Shown in pieces: positions 59,640 to 64,000 of a stretch of 64,000 nucleotides of DNA. The translations under genes and the position numbers were made by a program. The stretch comes from Natribacillus halophilus (GTDB lineage: Bacteria; Bacillota; Bacilli; Bacillales; Marinococcaceae), in contig NZ_FNEN01000004.1 of assembly GCF_900100185.1 (NCBI RefSeq), positions 124,001 through 188,000 of the forward strand, written 5' to 3'. The notes beneath the pieces are model-generated. The model saw only the letters and a program-made list of their open reading frames with translations. It had not been told where the DNA came from and did no database searches. Each line of letters opens with the position of its first letter. Position 1 is the first letter of the stretch.

Positions 59640-60352
59640 AGCTTCATTTTCTCACCCTTTTTCCGGAGATGTTTCAGGGGATCACGGCATCCTCGATCTG
59701 GAAGCAGGCGAGCGATAAAGGCGCTGCCGAGTACGAGGTTACTGATTTTCGCGCGTATTCGGATAACAAGCACAACAAGGTGGATGATTACCCTTACGGC
59801 GGCGGTGCGGGGATGGTGCTGCGCGCCCAGCCGTTGGTCGATGCCATCGATGATGTGGCGAGCAGTGGGCGCGTCATTATGCTCACTCCGCAAGGGGCTC
59901 CGTTTTCCCAACAAAAGGCAGAAGCCCTGGCAAAAGAGGAGCAGTTGATTTTTATCTGTGGGCATTATGAAGGCTATGACGAACGCATCCGTTCGGTCGT
60001 GAACGAAGAAATATCCATCGGTGATTATGTCCTCACGGGAGGGGAATTGCCGGCCATGGTCGTAGCCGACAGTGTCATTCGTCTACTGCCGGGTGTGCTG
60101 GGTAATGAGACATCAGCGCACGAAGAATCATTCACGACAGGCCTGTTGGAGCACCCCCACTATACACGGCCCGCCGATTTTCGGGGCATGGAAGTCCCGG
60201 AGGTATTGTTATCCGGCAACCATGCCCATATTGAAGAGTGGAGGAAGAAGGAGACATTGCGGCGGACATGGGAGCGGCGTCCCGACTTGCTTGCAGGGCG
60301 CGAGCTGGATGCGGAAGAAACAAGGTGGCTCCGGGAATTTGAAGAGCAATGA
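59636..60352 (+). CDS. trmD: tRNA (guanine-37 N1) methyltransferase
   Basis: Methylates G37 of tRNAs with 36-GG, preventing frameshifts. The 238-residue SPOUT enzyme has [30 protein letters not shown], the knot motifs [13 protein letters not shown] and [20 protein letters not shown] and RRPDLLAG-like C-terminal signature ([14 protein letters not shown]). It is coupled to rimM by ATGA; rplS follows after 247 bases. Confidence 0.96.
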   Translation: MKLHFLTLFPEMFQGITASSIWKQASDKGAAEYEVTDFRAYSDNKHNKVDDYPYGGGAGMVLRAQPLVDAIDDVASSGRVIMLTPQGAPFSQQKAEALAKEEQLIFICGHYEGYDERIRSVVNEEISIGDYVLTGGELPAMVVADSVIRLLPGVLGNETSAHEESFTTGLLEHPHYTRPADFRGMEVPEVLLSGNHAHIEEWRKKETLRRTWERRPDLLAGRELDAEETRWLREFEEQ

Positions 60353-60478
60353 TGGCGTAGGATCGATAGTAGTGTTTTAATCGGAGGCGTTGGAGCGTGA
60401 AACGGACAACGTGTCCTGAAAAAGTATTCCAACCGCAGCTGCTGGCAATGACTCCCGAACGATTCGTGAAATCATTTC

Positions 60479-60507
60479 TTGCTGAACGGCGTTCCCTATG
60501 CTATGAT
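60479..60507 (+). promoter_or_regulatory. SigA-type promoter of rplS
   Basis: TTGCTG (60479-60484) and TATGAT (60502-60507) are 17 bases apart, with an extended TGC ahead of the -10. A leader of about 85 bases precedes rplS. Confidence 0.75.
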
Positions 60508-60532
60508 TTATCTTGGCAACACGCTTTTGAAT

Positions 60533-60590
60533 CCGATGTTCCGCTTCGGAAGGAGAAAAACCCCGTAAGAGCATCCGAGAAGAAAGGAGG
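60533..60590 (+). promoter_or_regulatory. Putative L19 ribosomal protein leader in the rplS 5' region
   Basis: GATG (60535-60538) can pair with CATC (60572-60575) and encloses a hairpin TTCCG-CTT-CGGAA (60539-60551). This resembles the small L19 leader known upstream of rplS in Bacilli, thought to be an autoregulatory site. The AAAGGAGG ribosome-binding site follows directly. Confidence 0.6.
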
Positions 60591-60599
60591 AAAACTAAA

Positions 60600-60944
60600 A
60601 TGAGCCATTTGATACAGGAAGTGAATAAATCACAACTAAAAGATGACGTTCCTAACTTTCGTCCGGGAGATACGGTAGCCGTACACGTGAAAGTTGTGGA
60701 AGGTTCACGCCAGCGTGTTCAGGTGTTTCAGGGCGTTGTTTTAAAACGCCGCGGAAGTTCCGTGAGCGAAACGTTCACCGTACGTAAAGCCACTTCCGGC
60801 ATTGGCATTGAACGGACATTCCCTGTCCACTCCCCTATCATTGACAAAATCGAAGTGAAGCGTCGCGGCCGCGTTCGTCAATCGAGACTATATTACTTGC
60901 GGAAACTGCAAGGAAAAGCCGCGAAAGTCAAGGAACTTCGTTAA
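60600..60944 (+). CDS. rplS: 50S ribosomal protein L19
   Basis: A 114-residue protein at the subunit interface. It shows [60 protein letters not shown] and [19 protein letters not shown] lies before the ATG. A clear terminator follows. Confidence 0.98.
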   Translation: MSHLIQEVNKSQLKDDVPNFRPGDTVAVHVKVVEGSRQRVQVFQGVVLKRRGSSVSETFTVRKATSGIGIERTFPVHSPIIDKIEVKRRGRVRQSRLYYLRKLQGKAAKVKELR

Positions 60945-60954
60945 TGATCGCAAG

Positions 60955-60983
60955 AAGAGCTTGGGCGGCCCAGGCTCTTTTTT
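60955..60983 (+). terminator. Intrinsic terminator of rplS
   Basis: AGAGCTTGGG pairs with CCCAGGCTCT around CGG and is followed by T residues. Confidence 0.9.
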
Positions 60984-61017
60984 ATTTAGCTGATAAAACT
61001 TTAGGGAGGTGACACAC

Positions 61018-61863
61018 ATGACGATCCAATGGTATCCGGGTCATATGGCCAAAGCGACGCGCGAGCTCCAGGAATGGATCAAGCGCGTGGATGTGGTCGT
61101 TGAACTGGCCGATGCCCGTATTCCCCAGGCATCGCGTAATCCGGTCCTCAATGATGTCCTGTCCGATCGCCCCAAAGTGCTCGCCATGGTCAAAACAGAC
61201 ATGGCCGATGAAACTGTCACAAAACAATGGCAACAACATTTTGAACAAAACGGGGAAAACGTCGTCCTCATGAACGCGAAGCATAACAAAGGGTCAGGCA
61301 AACTCATTCAGGAAGTGAAAAGACTGGCGCAACCGAAAATGCAAGCCCTGCAAAAAAAAGGGATAAAAAAACGCGCGGTGCGCGCTATGATCGTGGGCGT
61401 GCCAAACGTGGGCAAATCGACCGTCATCAATCGCCTCGTCGGTAAAAATCAAGCCAAGACAGGAGACAGGCCCGCGATGACACGCGGCAATCATTGGCTG
61501 AAAGTGAGCAACGAAATGGAACTCCTCGACACGCCCGGAATCTTGTGGCCGAAATTCGAAGACCAGGAGGTTGGCTATAAACTTGCGATCACGGGCGCGA
61601 TTAAAGATGAACGCCTCGACTTTCAGGACGTCGTTCTTTATTTAATTCAACAGCTGCAAAAGTGGTATCCGCAAGCACTGGAGGAGCGCTACAACTTGTC
61701 CGAACTGCCAAGCGAAGGGGTGGACATCTTTGAAACGATCGGGCGCAAGCGGGGCTGCCTCATCGCCGGCGGCGATGTCGATTTTGACCAGGCGGCGGAA
61801 GTGATCCTTCGTGATTTCCGCTCCGAAAAACTGGGTCCCATTTCACTAGAGAAACCTGAATAA
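61018..61863 (+). CDS. rbgA: Ribosome biogenesis GTPase RbgA (YlqF)
   Basis: Circularly permuted GTPase required for late 50S assembly. The 281-residue product begins TIQWYPGHMAKATRELQEWI and shows the permuted order G4 (VKTDMAD), G1 (GVPNVGKSTVINRLVGK), G3 (LLDTPGILWPKF), then a C-terminal ANTAR-like domain (GRKRGCLIAGGDVDFDQAAE). The ATG at 61018 aligns with homologues; a GTG nine bases earlier is within the ribosome-binding site TTAGGGAGGTG. Confidence 0.96.
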   Translation: MTIQWYPGHMAKATRELQEWIKRVDVVVELADARIPQASRNPVLNDVLSDRPKVLAMVKTDMADETVTKQWQQHFEQNGENVVLMNAKHNKGSGKLIQEVKRLAQPKMQALQKKGIKKRAVRAMIVGVPNVGKSTVINRLVGKNQAKTGDRPAMTRGNHWLKVSNEMELLDTPGILWPKFEDQEVGYKLAITGAIKDERLDFQDVVLYLIQQLQKWYPQALEERYNLSELPSEGVDIFETIGRKRGCLIAGGDVDFDQAAEVILRDFRSEKLGPISLEKPE

Positions 61864-61883
61864 AAGAAAGAGGTGAATGCCGC

Positions 61884-62651
61884 TTGGCGAAAAAATTATC
61901 CATCAGGCAAATCAAGGAGCGTCTATTCGCGGAAACTGCGCCAGCGGAAACTTGGCTGGAAGAACTGCGCGTGGATGAGCGAAAAGGGGTTCAGGAATTG
62001 CTCGTTCGTTACGAACGCATTCGTGAACGGGAAGCCCAGCAGCTGCAACAGTTTAGAGACATGCGCGTGTACGAAAGTGGGTTCAGTTTTCCGGGCGCCC
62101 AACTGGCGGGCGTTGATGAAGTGGGGAGAGGACCGCTAGCCGGGCCGGTGACGGCAGCAGCGGTTATTTTGCCTGTCGCATTTGAATTGCCGGGACTAAC
62201 GGATTCGAAAATGTTAAAAGCCGAGCAGCGGGAACTTTTTTATAATGAAATCGTTACTGCCGGTGATGTTGGCATCGGGATGGCTTCGCCTGAGGAAATC
62301 GATGAGATCAACATTTATCAAGCTTCCCGTAAGGCGATGGTGCGCGCTGTAAAAGATTTAGTGCATCCACCTGACCACCTTCTGATCGACGCCATGGACT
62401 TACCGCTTGATGTTCCGCAAACGCCGCTAATCAAAGGGGATGCCAAAAGCGTGAGCATTGCCGCTGCCTCCGTCGTCGCGAAAGTGACCCGGGATACATA
62501 TATGAAAACATTACATGACCAATACCCCGCTTATCGGTTTGACCGCAACGCCGGTTACGGAACGAAAGAACATCTGGAAGCCCTCGATAGCCTTGGGCCA
62601 TGTCCCGTACACCGTCGCTCGTTCCAGCCGGTCTCGGCAAGAGAAGCGTAA
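61884..62651 (+). CDS. rnhB: Ribonuclease HII
   Basis: Removes ribonucleotides from DNA-RNA hybrids. The 255-residue product has a helical N-terminal extension of about 70 residues, common in Bacillus, then the catalytic motif AGVDEVGRGPLAGPV, LTDSKMLKAEQRE, LIDAMDLPL and GDAKSVSIAAASVVAKVTRD. The start is TTG with AGAGGTGAATG upstream. It follows rbgA after 20 bases and is probably co-transcribed. Confidence 0.96.
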   Translation: MAKKLSIRQIKERLFAETAPAETWLEELRVDERKGVQELLVRYERIREREAQQLQQFRDMRVYESGFSFPGAQLAGVDEVGRGPLAGPVTAAAVILPVAFELPGLTDSKMLKAEQRELFYNEIVTAGDVGIGMASPEEIDEINIYQASRKAMVRAVKDLVHPPDHLLIDAMDLPLDVPQTPLIKGDAKSVSIAAASVVAKVTRDTYMKTLHDQYPAYRFDRNAGYGTKEHLEALDSLGPCPVHRRSFQPVSAREA

Positions 62652-62696
62652 AATCCCTGAATCCGTACACACTAAAACCAAAAGGAGGTTTTATGT

Positions 62697-62885
62697 GTGG
62701 CTAAGAATAAAAATTTATTGGATGTAGAAGCTAGCCAGGATTTCGTAGACAGCTACAAAGAAGAACTGGCAGGGGAATTCGGCGTTTTTCACTCGGTCCA
62801 GCAGACCGACGCGATGGCCAAGGATATGACGAAAAAAGTAAGGAAACAAAAAGACGAGGATGAAAGCGACGACCAGGGGTGTTAG
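62697..62885 (+). CDS. Small protein resembling alpha/beta-type small acid-soluble spore proteins
   Basis: A 62-residue charged protein. It begins NKNLLDVEASQDFVDSYKEE and contains ELAGEFGV, which resembles the first conserved block of alpha/beta SASPs, including the GPR protease site (E-I-A cut before S-E-F). The second block is only hinted at (MAKDMTKKVRK). SASPs coat spore DNA and are degraded in germination. The start is GTG behind AAAGGAGG; a terminator follows. The acidic tail is unlike classical SASPs, so it may be a divergent member or a different small protein. Confidence 0.55.
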   Translation: MAKNKNLLDVEASQDFVDSYKEELAGEFGVFHSVQQTDAMAKDMTKKVRKQKDEDESDDQGC

Positions 62886-62894
62886 TTTTTGAGC

Positions 62895-62926
62895 AAAGCA
62901 GGTGCGCGTTGGCGCATCTGCTTTTT
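62895..62926 (+). terminator. Intrinsic terminator after the SASP-like gene
   Basis: AGCAGGTGCGC (62897-62907) pairs with GCGCATCTGCT (62912-62922) around four bases, followed by T residues. Confidence 0.92.
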
Positions 62927-62959
62927 CGTGGTACGGTAGCAAAAAGAGGTGGTCGTTCG

Positions 62960-63328
62960 ATGGACAAACATGTCGTTTTTTATGATGCCGAGTGCCCGCT
63001 CTGTCGCTGGGTGAAGTTTATTTTACAAAAGCTCGACTGGCTGGACGCCGTCGACTGGTTCCCCGTGCAGGAAGTGAGCGAAGCGACGCGGGAAAAAGCC
63101 AACGCCTACAAAAATATGTATGATGAAATTTATATGCTCACGACGGATAAACAGCTTTTGACCGGCTACAACACCGTGCGTAAGCTCCTATCGTTGCTGC
63201 CGGCCACATTTCCCGTCGCCATACTGATGTATATGCCGTTCACACGCGTGCTTGGCTCGCCCGCTTATCGTTATTTTTCGAGACGGCGGTATCGGTGGTT
63301 TGGGCGGGTGGATTATGAGCGGGGGTGA
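62960..63328 (+). CDS. DCC-family thiol-disulfide oxidoreductase-like protein (DUF393)
   Basis: A 122-residue protein of the DCC family, with the diagnostic YDAECPLCRWVKFIL at the N-terminus (thioredoxin-like CxxC) and YNTVRKLLSLLPA in the middle. Function is inferred only from the fold; substrates are unknown. The hydrophobic stretch near residues 87-101 may be buried or membrane-associated. AAGAGGTGG lies before the ATG. It is the last gene of the conserved block; a 595-base gene-free region follows. Confidence 0.85.
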   Translation: MDKHVVFYDAECPLCRWVKFILQKLDWLDAVDWFPVQEVSEATREKANAYKNMYDEIYMLTTDKQLLTGYNTVRKLLSLLPATFPVAILMYMPFTRVLGSPAYRYFSRRRYRWFGRVDYERG

Positions 63329-63403
63329 GATAGGGTTCGGAAACTCGGTTTATCCGAGCAATTAACGGCCTTTGAACGCATCCCATCGACGCGATCCAAG
63401 AAA

Positions 63404-63548
63404 CCATAATAATTGGGATTAGGGTAGATAATAGCGTCACCGTGGAGCCTAATGTGGCCATAATATTAGAATCCGATCAGTTATTTGTGTCACCCCAAGT
63501 CTATGACGCCATAAAAATTGGAATTTAAGAAATTTATGACGCCACCAA
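63404..63548 (+). repeat. Degenerate 51-54-bp tandem repeat, three units
   Basis: Units begin CCATAA at 63404, 63458 and 63509 and each ends its conserved part with GTCACC or GCCACC about 37 bases later (ATAATAATTGGGATTAGG, ATAATATTAGAATCCG, ATAAAAATTGGAATTTAAG). The connecting 15-17 bases are more variable. Similarity is moderate, so the unit boundaries are approximate. Confidence 0.65.
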
Positions 63549-63786
63549 AGCAAAAAGGCGTTTAACCTTACTTACTCTATTGTCTTTCGGGGAATGGCAA
63601 GAGAAATTGAGCTGTCCACCTTTCGGCCAACTTGATCCGGAAGCCTATGACATGAAAAGGGATACGGGGTTTTTACTTAACATTGTCTTTCCGTTAGCGC
63701 CTACTCCATAAAACTGAAGTTTTAGCTCATGATATGTATTTAATGCTTTTTACATTTGACTTCTGAAAAAAATTTTTAAATATCTC

Positions 63787-63841
63787 TTGACAGTATGGTC
63801 TATGTAGTTTAATTTATAGTTAAACGTTTAGCTAAACGTTT
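63787..63841 (+). promoter_or_regulatory. Promoter and palindromic LacI-type operator of the regulator gene
   Basis: TTGACA (63787-63792) and TAATTT (63810-63815) are 17 bases apart. A perfect 20-bp palindrome AAACGTTTAGCTAAACGTTT lies at 63822-63841, at the expected transcript start. Its half sites contain AAACGTTT with a central CG, as in LacI/GalR operators. Autorepression by the downstream gene is a reasonable inference. Confidence 0.6.
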
Positions 63842-63923
63842 TTTTAGAAAAGTATTTATGATTGCTTATAATAATGCGAAGTGGGTAATATTAGCAACGA
63901 CTGTATTGAAAGTTGAGGATCAC

Positions 63924-64000
63924 ATGACTAGTATTAAAGAAGTAGCCAAAAAAGCAGGTGTATCTACAGCCACAGTATCAGCAGTTATTAATCAGAATAA
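63924..64000 (+). CDS. LacI/GalR-family transcriptional regulator (N-terminus only; runs off the window)
   Basis: The 25 visible residues, MTSIKEVAKKAGVSTATVSA followed by VINQN, are the classic LacI helix-turn-helix. Such proteins control sugar or nucleoside genes through a C-terminal periplasmic-binding-like domain, which lies outside the window, so the ligand is unknown. GTTGAGGATC precedes the ATG. AT-rich codons differ from the rest of the window, which hints at a recently joined or less constrained region. Confidence 0.85.
   Translation, partial: MTSIKEVAKKAGVSTATVSAVINQN

Larger units (their letters stand above)
63329..63923. other. Gene-free region with degenerate repeats and AT-rich right half
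   Basis: The left part holds the 51-54-bp degenerate array described separately. From about 63550 to 63780 no gene is supported; one start-less frame of 62 codons is open. Base composition becomes clearly AT-rich after about 63700. The last 140 bases hold the promoter, a palindromic operator and the ribosome-binding site of the LacI-family gene. Confidence 0.7.

Noticed and set aside
60397-60603. 68-codon frame between trmD and rplS (GTG start, GGAGG upstream)
   Set aside because: It covers the rplS promoter, the L19 leader and the rplS ribosome-binding site, and shows no family resemblance; leader RNA is the better explanation, although the ribosome-binding site leaves some doubt.
63529-63717. 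62-codon open frame without a start, ending FPLAPTP
   Set aside because: No start codon or ribosome-binding site and no recognised family; could be a gene relic but the length is within chance.

Overview
The window is core chromosome of an endospore-forming member of the Bacillaceae. The evidence is the sporulation genes sigE, sigG and spoVM, PyrR attenuators, a T-box in front of ileS, and a gene order that follows the Bacillus subtilis spoIIGA-to-rnhB region almost gene for gene. Protein sequences are rich in acidic residues, most strikingly the extracellular half of PrkC, and GC content looks close to 50 percent. A halophilic or alkaliphilic genus is a reasonable guess, but the species cannot be named from this sequence. 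TTG and GTG starts are frequent (sigE, divIVA, remA, smc, ylxM, rnhB; ylmE, lspA, pyrP, fmt, fakA).

Layout. 1-5.8 kb: end of spoIIGA, sigE, sigG, then the ylmC-ylmD-ylmE-sepF-ylmG-ylmH-divIVA division cluster. 5.8-11 kb: T-box-controlled ileS, a ylyA-like gene, lspA and rluD. 11.1-20.6 kb: the pyrimidine operon pyrR-pyrP-pyrB-carB-pyrK-pyrD-pyrF-pyrE with two PyrR attenuators; pyrC and carA, and the third attenuator of the B. subtilis operon, are missing. 20.6-24.4 kb (minus strand): a small coiled-coil protein, a dicarboxylate or amino-acid symporter and rqcH. 24.5-40.7 kb: Ca-type P-ATPase, yicC, remA, gmk, rpoZ, coaBC, priA, fmt, rsmB, rlmN, prpC, prkC, rsgA, rpe (def and thiN are absent from their usual slots). 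40.9-51 kb: spoVM, rpmB (minus), yloU, fakA, a degV/fakB-type gene (where sdaAB-sdaAA lie in B. subtilis), recG, and the lipid operon fapR-plsX-fabD-fabG-acpP, then rnc. 51-62.7 kb: a UPF0435 gene (minus), smc, ftsY, ylxM, ffh, rpsP, khpA, ylqD, rimM, trmD, rplS, rbgA, rnhB. 62.7-64 kb: a small SASP-like gene, a DCC-family protein, about 600 bases with degenerate repeats and rising AT content, and the start of a LacI-family regulator behind a palindromic operator.

How the genes work together. Pyrimidine synthesis is controlled by UMP through PyrR. YlmH and RqcH are two ribosome-quality-control factors. FakA with a DegV-type partner, FapR, PlsX, FabD, FabG and ACP connect exogenous and endogenous fatty acids to phospholipid synthesis. 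PrpC/PrkC/RsgA connect Ser/Thr phosphorylation to ribosome assembly. FtsY/YlxM/Ffh form the protein-targeting module.

The main non-textbook signals are: (i) a short two-hairpin repeat present three times, every time starting within 1 to 7 bases of the U-tract of an intrinsic terminator and in the terminator's orientation; (ii) a 21-bp repeat with an exact period that begins inside the last codons of pyrE; (iii) a 52-bp array with internal inverted repeats just after ftsY, and a degenerate 51-54-bp array near the right end; (iv) the pared-down pyr operon. No CRISPR array, prophage, rRNA, tRNA or intact insertion sequence was seen.
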